Origin: Fulvia fulva
Taxonomy: Eukaryota; Ascomycota; Dothideomycetes; Mycosphaerellales; Mycosphaerellaceae
DNA length: 64,000 nucleotides
Assembly: GCF_020509005.1 (NCBI RefSeq)
Contig: NC_063022.1
Location: forward strand, 1,488,001-1,552,000
Direction of reading: 5' to 3'
The notes under the pieces were generated by a model, which worked only from the letters and a program-made list of their open reading frames with translations, had not been told where the DNA came from and did no database searches. This document shows, in pieces, positions 20,317 to 31,899 of the stretch; the first letter of the stretch is position 1, and the number at the start of each line of letters is the position of its first letter. The position numbers were made by a program, and so were the translations under genes.

Positions 20317-21520
20317 CTTGCGCAAGGTACATGTACGTTGCGCGTTGCGTGCCTTACGGCCGAAGCGCTGGGGGATGCACTGCCACTGTCGAGGTGAGAG
20401 CCGGCTGCCGATCGGTCTTGCTCAAAAAGGCACGTCAGTCCGCATACATACATACATGTACTTCTGATGACTGCCCGTGCATTCCTGTTCAGACAAGACG
20501 CTACAATCAGGACAGAGGAGGGCAAGTTGCGGTCGCTCTCGTTCTTAGCCAGGCAACCAGGCCCCGGTCCCCGGTCTTCTGCTGTCGATGGCGCTGCTCG
20601 AGCGGTGCGTTAGCCCGCCGTCCCGATCTTGCGACCAATCAAGGCACTTTCCGCTGGAGAGACACCAGATCAATCGGTCTGCACACAGATGATCTACTAA
20701 CACCCAACGGGACGTACGTGGGTACAGAGGAAACTGCCTGCTTCACTGCGAGTAACGCTGGGAAATGGCAGTCCGGTCTGTTGTTACTTGGGTAATAATG
20801 ACCCTCGGCGTGTCCGTGTGAGAGAGATCGGGATCCCCTGTCGTCCTCTGCTGACGAAGTGCCTGTCCCCACCCAGAAGCTGGGAACGCCTTGCGCGAAG
20901 GATCGAATGGATCCCCAGCAATCTGCCCGATACGACGCTTCGCACGTGCTCTGGATCGGGTGAGGTCCTGGATGACTTTTTAGCACTGCCTGTCCACGGT
21001 TTCCGGAGCTGCTCCATCAAGATCAAGACGATTGTCAATATCATAGGACAAGACCACTTCGGAACATACTGCTCAGCTCTGCGGACTTGATCCGCCTGCG
21101 CAGCTCGCGATAGTATTGCCCACGCCTGGGAAGCATACACTGGCAGACGGCTTCGTTCGCACGGGAGCATCACGCCAAGCAATCTTCATGGTTCACATTG
21201 TGCTGAAACGATTCTGGAACTTCTGGAAGCCAAAGTTGATGACAAAAGTGTACAAACAACCCATGGCTTGTCTTTCGGCAAGTTGCGAAAATATTACCAA
21301 TGTGCTCTCTGTGCCATGAAGCCTTCTTGACAGACGATGCACGAATGTATCCGCTACAAATTGGCAATGTCGCAAGCCTGGCAAAGTGGCCTCATTGAAA
21401 CTTGTCGGAGTCACAGATACCTGTGGACATGGCTGTATCGATGCTTAATCGCTATGGAGAACGGTCGTATATCACGTTATGGATGTGGGAAGTTATTGTA
21501 CGGGCTTATATAGGGTGTTT
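20317..21520. other. Promoter side of the transcription factor and transition to the repeat block
   Basis: No gene is recognised in these 1.2 kb. A CATA microsatellite-like run is at 20445-20456, and a CCAAT box lies near 20635. Composition is still ordinary, with normal CpA and TpG. AT content rises sharply after about 21,520. Confidence 0.5.
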
Positions 21521-22151
21521 CAAAAGCAGGTTGTGTATTACATGTGTCTATCTATAACAGACGAGTATTGCTCCTAAAGAGACTATAGGCAACTAATTAG
21601 TTACCTAATTCTTAGCGTACGTAGCCTTAAGTCTTAATAATAGGCTATTACCTATATATACGCTTAGATCGCAATATACCCCCTTAGCTCATACGCTAGA
21701 GTAAATAAGCTAATCCTATAAAATCACGTATACCCTATTATAACTACCCCCTCTATCTATAGTAGTAACGTTAGGCCCTCGGTATTAATACTACTATAGT
21801 AAGGGTAAGTTAGTTATTTTAAGTAAAGTAAGCTAAGGTAATGTAAGGTAAGCTTTATACCCCTTCTTTACTCCTTTAGCCTTACTATACTACTACTATT
21901 ATTAGCTATATAATAAGCTATAGATTATATAACTATTACCGGTAAGATAGCTTTAGTAATAGTCTCCTTATATAAACTTTTACTTAAGCGTATAATTATC
22001 TTACCTACCGGTAAATATTAGAGGTCCTAAGTTCGATCTAGGGGTAGTCTCTAGTCCTATCGTATACTTCTAAATATATTATTATCGTCCGCTTAACTCT
22101 ATTAAATTGTCCTATAATTACTCTATACTAAGTTCTTAGCTCTAGTAAATA
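21521..22151. repeat. AT-rich RIP-degraded margin of the repeat block
   Basis: The sequence becomes rich in TA, TTA and CTA words, and CpA/TpG become rare. No coding domain can be read. The stretch ends in the left 16-bp TSD of LINE-A copy 1 (22136-22151). Confidence 0.6.
22136..22151. repeat. Left TSD of LINE-A copy 1 (TTAGCTCTAGTAAATA)
   Basis: The same 16 bases recur at 27126-27141, just past the other end of the element. This fits target-primed integration by a LINE. Confidence 0.75.
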
Positions 22152-25100
22152 GATAGATAGATTTGTTATTCCCCTGTTCTAGGACCCTATCCGGCCTATA
22201 TAGGTATATATCTATTGTTATATACGAAGGGAAACCCGAATAGGTGAAAACCCTTCCCGCCCCCGACTACTCCTTATCTAGTTTAGCTTTCCCTCTAAAC
22301 GTACGTAGTCTATATCACTACCCCGTTAGCCCCCGCTCCTAGCCGGTCTCGTCGCGCTACGTCGTGTCCTCTCTTCCTACACTGCTCCTACTAGGCGGTA
22401 CTGTTCTAGCTAGCCCTTCTCTAGTGTCTAGTTCGTAATACGCCGTAGGTCCTCGGCGTTATTAAGAAGTGCCCTAATCGTCCGGTTCCTCGCCTTTACT
22501 ATCTACTCCCCCCTTCCTAGCGACCACCTCGGATAGACGAGGAGTGCGTGCCGTACGTTCTAGGAGCGATAGCCGTAGGGGTAGCTAGTATTCGTGTATC
22601 CTAGAACCTTCCTCTATAATAGGTACCCCTAGAGGCCGATGTGTTCGCTTCGTAGTTAGGTTACTATACTACTCTATACCCTCGTAAGGCGGTAGTAGAT
22701 AAGCTTCGGGGGGTGCTTGACCGCGGATTTTATAGCTAACTATTCCTTAGGTTATCCCGCTAGCTAAGGGCGTCTACTATGCCCTACAACCTAGTTGTTC
22801 TACCTCTCTTTCTATAGTTGCTCTATAAACGATTTCTTACCTTCCTATTATATTACTAGCTATTCGTCCCTTACCCGGTAGTTCGGCTCGTTTCCGGGTC
22901 GAATGCCCCTATACGCTAGTACTAATTCGCGGGCCCTTACGACTATACTAGCGATGACCTTCTATACTAGGTACTATGCCGACTTGCCTAAGTAGAAGGT
23001 CCGTAGTCCCTAGATATATAGGTCGATCGGCGGTATAGCGGTCTCGTGCTTAAGCATCCTCGTTAGTATCGACTTATATGCCCCGGTGACCTTCCTTAGG
23101 CATTAGTTTTGGATCTTTACTAGCGGCGCGACGAGTCCCTTCGATAGGTAGGCCCTCTCGCCTAAGGACTACACTTGGCTACTATAGGTAAGGACTGGCC
23201 GTATAATAGCCGTATATAGAAGTCGTGACTACTAGAAGTCCGCCCCCTATATAGACGTAGTAAGCCTCTGGCATGATGCTATATTCTGTTCAGCTTTCCG
23301 TAATATTGCCTATACGTGCTTCCTCTACCGTAGCGCCGGGTCCACCTATAGTCCGAGAATCCTAAGCTGATTTGCCGGGTTAGTCGTGTGCCCCTATATC
23401 TAGATAGAAGCTTATATATTATAGAACCGTAGCCGGCGCGTAAAGTGTATTAGATTGTACTTTTCTAGGGCAAACCGAGCCCCGTGCCTCCTAGCCTAGT
23501 CCTCGTAGATCTTATACTTCTCTTCTAGTAGCCTATAGTTCTCCTTAGTCGAGGAAGACTACGCTAGGATGTTTATGTCGTCTACGAAGCCGCTCGTAGC
23601 GGTGTTCTAGGATTCTAGGGCTAGGAGTAGCGTCGCTATAAAGAAGAGGAACAGAATAGGTACTAGCGTTAAGCCTTACGGGATTCTAGTATAGACTACT
23701 TAAAATGGGCTTCTATACTAGCCGACTAGGATCGACATACTACGGTTTTAGAGGTAGGACCGTACGAAGTTAACAAGCTACTTAGGGAGTCCTTTCGACC
23801 TTAGGATATAGAGTAGCCGCGGGTATAATACGTAGTCGAAGGCTCCCGATATGTCTAGGCTAAGTAAGGAAGCTACCTTGTCCCTATTCTTATACTAGAT
23901 AGCCTTTACCTAAAAGGTGATAAGTTCTATCGCGGATAGCGTCGATCGCTATAGGCGCGTACCTATCTAGGTGTCCGGGAGTAGGGAGTGTTCCTCTACC
24001 GCCTCGGAGAGTCTCGTTATAACTAGCTTCTTAAGCGCCTTCCTAAGAGTATTAAGGAGCGTAATTAGGCGGTACGACTTTACCTACGTATAGTCTTCCT
24101 TCTACGGCTTACGTAGGACTACTATTGTCGATTGTTTAAAAACTATCGGGTAGTATTCGGTCTATAGGCAGGCGTTAAAGATCGCTATAACTACTAGGGC
24201 TAGTTGATCTCTATACTTCTTTAGTAGCTCGTTTAGGATCCTATCCGGCCCCGGGGCTTTCTTCGCCGGCAACTTCCTTAGTATAGCGGCAACTTCTCCC
24301 TCGGACACCTCCTATTAGACCGCGATGCTAGGGGCTAGGGGAGTAGAGCTATTTATGTCGCTTAGATTAGCCTCGACTAGGGGCGGGAAGAACTTGCTAG
24401 CTAGTAGACGCGCCTTAGCCTCGGGGTCGCTAACCGGGCTACTAGGCGATTGTAGCGCTAGGATAGAGAAGGAGGGGCCCTATATAGGGTCCTATCGGGC
24501 CTATTTCGCTAGCTTCTACATCCTCTCTAGCTTGCCGGCGATTTCTTCTACTATAGCCCTCTAGCCGACTGCTTTCTCCCTTCGTATTATAGCTTTCTTC
24601 TATTAGTATGCCTCCCTATATACGTTCTAGGCCTCCTCGCTATAGCTGCTCGTCTATACCCGGCGGGCTCTCCTTACTTCTCTTACTACCGTAGTATACT
24701 CCGGCGTCTAGTATAGTTTAGACTATGTCGTTAGTTAGGCAAGCGGAACGTAAAGTAAGGTCGCTTTTCTTATTTCGTCTGTCAACCCCTAGACTGCTTC
24801 GTCTATCTCGTCTTTACTATTATATTACTACTACGCGATCTAGACTAGCCTCTTAGAGTTATCGAGGTACGCCTAGATATTGGCCTAGTAGGCCTTTCCC
24901 TAGTTTGGCTTAGGGGTTCTCGCTAGTGTACGTTATATCTATGTCGTAATAGAGGTCCTAACTAGTATATAGTCTAACGACGCCTCGAGTTTATGTTCGA
25001 TCCTATAGTAGGTTACCGTATAGTAGTAGCTATCTAAGATCTAGGAGAGGTCGATCGTGCCTTAGAGTCCCCCTCTCTTCTAGGTACCTAGGTCCTTCGG

Positions 25101-27125
25101 GGTATTAAGGGCAATTACGTTGCTCGCTATTAAGTCGAGTACTTCGTCGGCTATAGGGTGCGGCTATATAAGGCTTTCCTAGGAAGGGTAGTGTATGTTA
25201 AAGTCTCCTACTACGATATAGCACCCTTGTCTCTTAAGCGTACTGTCTAGGTATCTATAGACCCCTAGGTCGCGGCTAGACCTCGAGGCTAGCGGTTGTA
25301 TATATAGGTTGTATATCTAGGTGCTACCTACGTAGAGGGAGGTAATATCGCCCCCGCCTTCTTCGTCTACGTAGTACACTACCTCCTAGTCGGATTCTAG
25401 TATGTCCTTACTAACATAGAAGCACGTGCGGGGTCTACCGTCGCCTCGTAGGTATATCGTATAGCCTAGTAACTTATAGGTCGTTAGTCTCTTATAGTAC
25501 GGGTTAATCTATAGCTCCTAGATTATAAGGACGTAGTGGACGCGCGGGTCCGCCTCGTATAGGAAATGGTTCTAGACTATATCCTTACTATAGTTAACGT
25601 TATACTAGATAATACTAAGCGTGTCGAGGCTAGTTATCGGCATCGATAATCATTTCCTCTATATCGTCCTATGTCCTACTACCCTATACGTCCTAGTCTA
25701 CGCCTATCGGCTATGTACTAAAGGGGAGCCGGGCCTAGTTAGATTCCCTCGCCGTAGCTAGTAGAGCACGTAGCCTCCCGTACGCCCTAGGTTACGTATC
25801 CTTTATATCGTTCTCGGCCCTAGGGCGCTTATACCCGACCGCCGCTAGTTAGTTCCGGTATAGGCTAGCCTTACGGTCGCCGTAGAATCTTAGGGCGACG
25901 GTTCTGTTTATAATTGCCTTGTTTTTCGCTAGTTTCCGCTATAGGCATTCCGTACTATACGATAGGTAGTGCCCCGGACAGTTTGCGTACCGTCTCGTAG
26001 TCGATGTATAGTCCCTAGATATATAGTCTCCTATATAGTTCGAGTAGGCCTACTTATTTGTATACGTGTAGGTTTAGTATCTATACTGTTAGCATTTGAA
26101 GCATTAGAGGACACGAAAGGATAAGGAGTGCTTTTCTACTATCTTAAGGCTATATTGCTAGACTAGGCCTTGTTCTATCGCTAGATCCGCCGCTTTTACG
26201 TCTTATAGCTATACTATTAGCGCCGAGGCCTTCTTGCCTTCTAGCCATTTCCTATAGAGCCAAGTCGCCTTCTGGATTAGAGAGTTAAGAGTGACCGGGT
26301 TGTCCTCTTAAAGAGCGCGTAGGTGACCCTAGTTAGTTAGGTCAAACTCCTTAGGTATATCGTAGACTAGGATCGTAAATTGTTTCGTTAAGACCTTCGC
26401 TAATACCGCAACCTTAGATGCCTACTATAGCTGTGCCTCTAGGTACCTCCTAGTAGTAGTAGAGCTAGTATAGATCTATAGAGTGCCGTTAGACTATTAG
26501 TTCACTACGACTACCCCTAGTTAGTTAATTCGTTAGGCGAGCTCCTTGTTCGATAGCTTCGTAACTTCCGCCTAGTCTTCCTTTGCTATAATGCGGATCG
26601 TAACTATATCGTACGTTAGGCGGGGGCCTAGTATCGATGCCGCGACCGATACCTAGCTATAGAGGTGTTGATTCCGGGTGGCCTTACTAATCGCCTAGGA
26701 CGTCGTCCTTATTTCTTATTACCCTCGGTAATACGACAGTATAAGCGCCGTGCGTAGCTAAGTGATTATTACCTATAGAGACCGGTAAGGGAGCTAATCG
26801 TTAGTTTCTATACTTTTTGCGTCCTCTATAAGTTGCTACTAGTTATCTTAGGGGGGCTTCGCCTATAGGGCCGTAGGCGCCGTTAGTACCGTAGCCTAGG
26901 CTACTATTGCCTAGGAGTTGCCTAATGTAGCTAGGCACCTCCGCGGCGTTTGGAGCTGAAGAAATAGGGTGAAGAGAGCTTCAAGCTGTCTAGATTGAAT
27001 AAGGTAGAACTCCCTTAGTCCTAGGGGTAGTGGCCTACTTTATATATCGTTAGAATGGCCTTGATAAGAGCTTTCGAATGTGTCTTGTTTTGGCGTAGAG
27101 ATCGATAAGCGTTTTCCTCGAAGTT
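22152..27125 (-). mobile_element. LINE-A copy 1, Tad-type non-LTR retrotransposon, heavily RIP-mutated
   Basis: This is a nearly full-length copy (about 4.97 kb) of a Tad1-like LINE in minus orientation. A (TAGA)n-like 3' tail at 22150-22162 marks its end. Read on the minus strand it shows, in order, an ORF1 relic with CCHC knuckles (right part), an apurinic-type endonuclease, and reverse transcriptase with GFVDDINIL at 23569-23592. Stops interrupt every domain, mainly where copy 2 has TGG or CAG. It aligns to copy 2 (31726-36696) along its whole length and to copy 3. It is dead. Confidence 0.88.
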
Positions 27126-29530
27126 TTAGCTCTAGTAAATAATAATAATAATAAATTTATAATACCTATCTAGTACCTAAATAGTCTACGAGGCTAGGAG
27201 CTATTAAGGAAGGGAGAGGGGAAACCCGTCGTACGGAGTAAAACCCTCTTTAGGGGTAAGTAAGTTCTCTCTATTACTTATCGGTCGATCCGTTATACTA
27301 GAAGCGGTAAGCTCTTAAGCGGTTAGCCGCCCCGGAGTACTTATCTACCTAGTACTAAGAGAAAGTATTAGTAGCTAACCGACTCGCCTACCGTTAGCTA
27401 GTTACCCGTTAGGCGGAGCTCTAGTTACTAAACCGCTAACTCGTTAGTCGCTCTAGGTTAGCCCTCCCTTTATAGCTACTATTACGGTCGGGGTCGCCGC
27501 GGGCTATAGTCTACTCTCTCGCGGGGTCGTTAGTACTATTATCGGCGCCCTACCGAATTAGTAGGCTAGACGCCCTTATAGACTTCCTAGAGTTCTTCCT
27601 CCTAGGCTACCTCTCCCGCGCTTACCGCTATCTTATTCGCTATTTAGAACTATTAGAGTAGGCTAGTCCGTATTACTATTCTCGCCGCTACTCGTATCCC
27701 GTTCGCTATATTTATTATATACTAGAAGTTCGTTACCCCGGTTTCGAGGCGTATTACCTACCGGGCTTCTACGAGGCGTAGATAGAATAGTACGACATAT
27801 TTTAGCGTTTAGACGCGTCCGTACTCGTATAGATTACTATTAATACCTAGTACCTTACGGCGGTATAGGTAGTCCTTAAAGCCGATATATTCTAAGCGGA
27901 GTAGTATTGCGACTATAGCCTACGGGCGGGTAAGGGCTAGAAAGAGTATTACTCGATTTCGGCTAATAGGTCCTATCTTTACTACTACCTCGTCCTCCCT
28001 TTAATACGTTCGTTACCGTAGTAGTTACCCGTTTAGGTACCTTTTGCCTTCTTCCTAGCGCTCGTTCTAGATCCTCTATATAGATCCGCGGACCTCGTCT
28101 ACTATAGCTTTCTAATTCTTACGTCCCTATCCCGCTCCTATTACAGATATACTACTAGCTAGGGCCTATGCCTAGAACTTTATTCTAGAGGTCTATTACG
28201 CTTCGGGCCGCCGCTATAGCTATAGCTATAGTCGTGCCCTCCCTCTACGCGCTACCGGTCGAAGGCGTATTATAATCGCCTAGTACGCCGCGCGGATATT
28301 ACTCTCTACCTTACTATTTACCGTCTATAGCGTATAGCTTATAGCGAGCTATCGGAGGTAGAGGTCTAGTAGCGCGATCTACGTATCCGCCTCTAGAACC
28401 TATATTAGTATAGTACGGTATACCCCTATTACTTTACGGAGATATTCGGTCTATACGTTTTAGATCTATTTTAGCTAGCTAGTCGCGTAGGATAGATACT
28501 AGACTAACGCCTTAAAGGTAATTACTAGCCGGATAATAGAGCTATATAGCTAGCGTACCTTTATAAAGGCTACGCCCTACGTAGAGGCCGCGAGACGTAT
28601 AACTAAGGCCTTATTCTAGTCCCTACGCTACCGGAGTTACTTTAGGTAGGCGTACTACCGGAGCTACGTATCTACTTAGAATCCTAGGACCCGGATAGAT
28701 AGCTACGGAGTGATCCGGCTTCCGCCGGTCCCGGCCTCGATAGTAGCCTAGAAGTTATACTTCTTTAGGGTCCTCCTAAGATAGATTATCTAGTACTTTT
28801 TAGGCGCGAAGACCGCCCCGTACCGCTCCGCCTAGTCGTTATATACCTCGAGCGCCGCTTCGAGTTACCGATAGTTAGTTTCGGTTAAGTCGCTATACGT
28901 TAGGATATTCGTATCGTCGATAAAGTCTATATAGGAGTTAGTACCGCCGGCGCTACCCCTAAGTAGCGGTAGGGGTATAGAGGCGAAGAAGAGGAAGAGG
29001 ATCGGGGAGAGTAAAGAGCCCTACGGGATCCCCGTTTCCGTAGGCCGTATATAGGGTTTATACTACTCCCTAAGGATAAGCCTCGTAGATCGGTTAGTAA
29101 GGAAGGACTAGATAAACGCGACGAGCTTACTAGGTATACCTTTCGCCCGGAGGTTATAAAGTAGTCTAGTATAGGAGACCTTATTAAACGCCCCTAAGAT
29201 ATTAAGTAATAGTAGGGTAGCGACCTATTATCGGCGTATTACCTATATTATATAGACCTACTCTATAACGAGTTCTAGGGCCGTCGTAGTAGACCGCCCT
29301 AGCCGGGCTCCTATCTACTCGGCCGGGAGGAGCTAGTACTCCTTAGCTAGCTTAGAGATACGGTCGGCCGCGATACGCTCTAGCGCCTTCCTGATCGTAC
29401 TTAGTCGGGCTATCGGGCGGTAGGCCTTTCCGACGTCGTATCTAGCCTTACCCTCCTTATAGAGAACGACTATATTCGAGTACCGGAAAGGAGTTAGTAC
29501 GTAGGAGTACCGGAGTTATATCGTAAGTAT
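27126..29530 (-). mobile_element. LINE-B, 5'-truncated non-LTR retrotransposon, RIP-saturated
   Basis: This is a second LINE family in minus orientation. The 3' end lies at the left with an (AAT)n tail at 27139-27153. A reverse-transcriptase relic is readable on the minus strand, with DFIDDTNIL around 28905-28930. It stops near 29,530 where LINE-C begins, before any endonuclease is seen. Between 27,121 and 27,795 there is not one CpA or TpG, although CpG is frequent. No open frame of 60 codons survives. Confidence 0.75.
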
Positions 29531-31185
29531 ATAGATAGATAGATTATTAATTCGCCTGTTTTAGTGCCCTATAGCCTATATAGGTCTCTCGCTATTTAGG
29601 TCTATTTATATAGGTAGGATACCCGATTAATAGATAAAAACCTCCTCGTCTTTGCCCTCCTCCTTCTTTCCTATCTTGTCCTTTCGTTCTCCTTCCTTTA
29701 GGGTACGCTAGTGTTATAGTTATTACCCTATAACTACCTTGCCCGTAACCCTAGTAATGTCCTCCTCTCGATTCCCTTTCTCCCTTCTGTTTCCCCGGCT
29801 CTTCTCTCTCTCTCCCTCCTCTCTATCTACCTTTCCGTTTCTACTACTAGGGAGAATTGCTCTAGGTAGTCCTCGTTAAGGATCTATCTTATTACTCTCC
29901 TTATATCTTGTCTATTCTAGATAATAGCCTAGTATTGCCTATCTCTTGCCTTCGCCCTCTACTAGCTTCTCCCTTTTACCTACTTAGTACAGTTTAGTAC
30001 TATGTGCTCCGGGTTTTAGGATAGGTAGCTATAGGGGCAACGTTTAGAATCGTATCCTAGGACTCTTCTTTAGTGTAAGTATACTCTTAGCCTAATGTGC
30101 TTAGAGCAAATCTAGATAGCTATACTTACTTCCGCCCTCTTTAGGTCTTTATAGATAAGGTAGTTATACCTCCCGAAGGTCCTAGCCGCTAGTAGGGCTC
30201 CTAGCCTTACTAGTTTTTAGTTCTAACGCGTTTCCTATAGGTGACCTACGATCCTTTCTACTTAGCTTTACTTCTTTTTCCCTTTATCCCCTGTGTTAGC
30301 TTACTCCCTTAGAGCTTCTCTCTGTTCAAGGGCTACTAGGATTTCCTATAATATTTTTAGGTCTACTTCCTTCTATAGGATTATATATGGCCGGTTAGGT
30401 CTTCTCCTCCTCCCCTACTAGGTTCTTATCCTTTAAGTAGCTACTTAGATAGTTCCCTAGGCTAGGTATACTGATGTCTTCTCTACGTATTAACACCTTA
30501 TGCCCTAGAGGTACTCCCTAATAGGGGCTATACCTGATTCCATTTCTATTGTCCTGTAAGGGGTTGACTTATATACCCCTAGTACTCTCTTTAGGTAAGC
30601 TGCCTACGCTCTATTAAGGGGGTCCTTAATTCTCTTCGGGATATGTTTTTCCGCTACCTAAATTGCTGCTCTATATAGTATTACGGGCTTAGTAATAGCC
30701 TTGTATATAGTCTAGGCCTTTATAAAGGTCGCCCTCTAGGTTGACGTAGTAAGTCTCTCGATTGATTATCTGTTAGTGTCCGCTCTCGCTTACGCCTTCT
30801 TCACTTGTAGTCCCTAGCTAAGTTTCCGGTCTAGCTATATCCTAAGGACTCTAAGTTCCCTTATAGGATAGGTCTCGAACCCCTAGACTTTTACTAGTGC
30901 TACTAAGTTGTGTTTTGTCTTTGCCTTACTAAAATGATAAGTTGGTACTTATCTAGTACGAATTTTGCCCTATACTCTCTTACCTACTTTTTATATTGTC
31001 TATGTCTCTCCTCTAGGAGTACGCAGTTTTTCTCTATAGACCCCGACCACGCTAGGATATTTATGTTATCTACGAACCCCGATGCTAAGGTGTTTACTAT
31101 TTCTAGGAGTAGGGTCAGGTCGGCTATAAAGAGGAGGAACAGAATTAGGGAGAGTGTAGAGCCCTATAGGATGCCCGATCGTAAA
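29531..31185 (-). mobile_element. LINE-C, 5'-truncated non-LTR retrotransposon
   Basis: The element begins with a (TAGA)n-type 3' tail at 29528-29545. Read on the minus strand it carries a C-terminal Cys/His segment and part of the reverse transcriptase with GFVDNINIL near 31055-31079. It ends about 110 bp further, so only the 3' portion of the RT remains. Mutation is milder than in LINE-B, since TpG and CpA occur. Confidence 0.7.
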
Positions 31186-31725
31186 TATATATATATTGTT
31201 TATTATACTATTATAGAGCCTATTAGCCTATATAGCTATACTACCTACTTCTAGTTATAAAGGAGAAACTCGTATTATAGAGTAAAAACCCCGGCTCCTC
31301 TCCTATACGTTCTTAACCTTACCTTCTTTTATGTTTTCCTTATTAAGGATATACTAGTATTATAGGCCTGCCCTAATAACTACCCTGTCTACACCCCCTT
31401 GACCTCCCGCCTCTTCTCTATCTACTCCTCCGTCTCGCTAGCTAGCGTAAACTATTTAAGAAAGCCCTACTATAGTATCTACTATACTATTAAATAGATA
31501 CGAGTTACGTAGTAGTAGAAGACGGCGGATTATACGAAAGACGAAGAAGGACCTAATAGGATAGCGTATATCTATATATAATATCGCTAGTATTAGTATA
31601 GGTAGATACTAGGTGTCCGGATGTTTACTAGCCTATAGGCTAGTAAACCCTAGTTACGTGATCTAGTTATATAATATACCTATACCTATATACTCGTCCT
31701 ACGGCCTATATGTTCTTAATATATA
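31186..31725 (-). mobile_element. LINE-D, 3' end segment
   Basis: After a (TA)n tract, a new LINE 3' region starts, with the same style of GGAGAAAC...GTAAAAACCCC tail sequence seen in the other LINEs. It is broken by the insertion of LINE-A copy 2. The last 14 bases (31712-31725) are the left TSD. The element continues at 36711. Confidence 0.6.
31712..31725. repeat. Left TSD of LINE-A copy 2 (GTTCTTAATATATA)
   Basis: Identical 14-bp sequence at 36697-36710 on the far side of the element. Confidence 0.85.
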
Positions 31726-31899
31726 GATAGATTTGTCATTCCCCTGTTCTAGGACCCTATCCGGCCTATGCAGGTATATATCTATTGTTATGTACAAAGG
31801 GAAACCCGAATAGGTGAAAACCCTTCCCGCCCCCGACTACTCCTTGTCTAGATTAGCTTTCCCTCTGAACGTACGTAGTCCATGTCACTACCCCGTTAG

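Noticed and set aside
24325..24564. 79-codon frame repeated at 33895-34134 and 54652-54891
   Set aside because: It looks conserved but is the antisense shadow of the pre-RT region in the three LINE-A copies.
27139..31197. Short AAT, TAGA and TA runs as possible CRISPR or telomere repeats
   Set aside because: They are simple LINE 3' tails with no spacers and no telomeric TTAGGG units.
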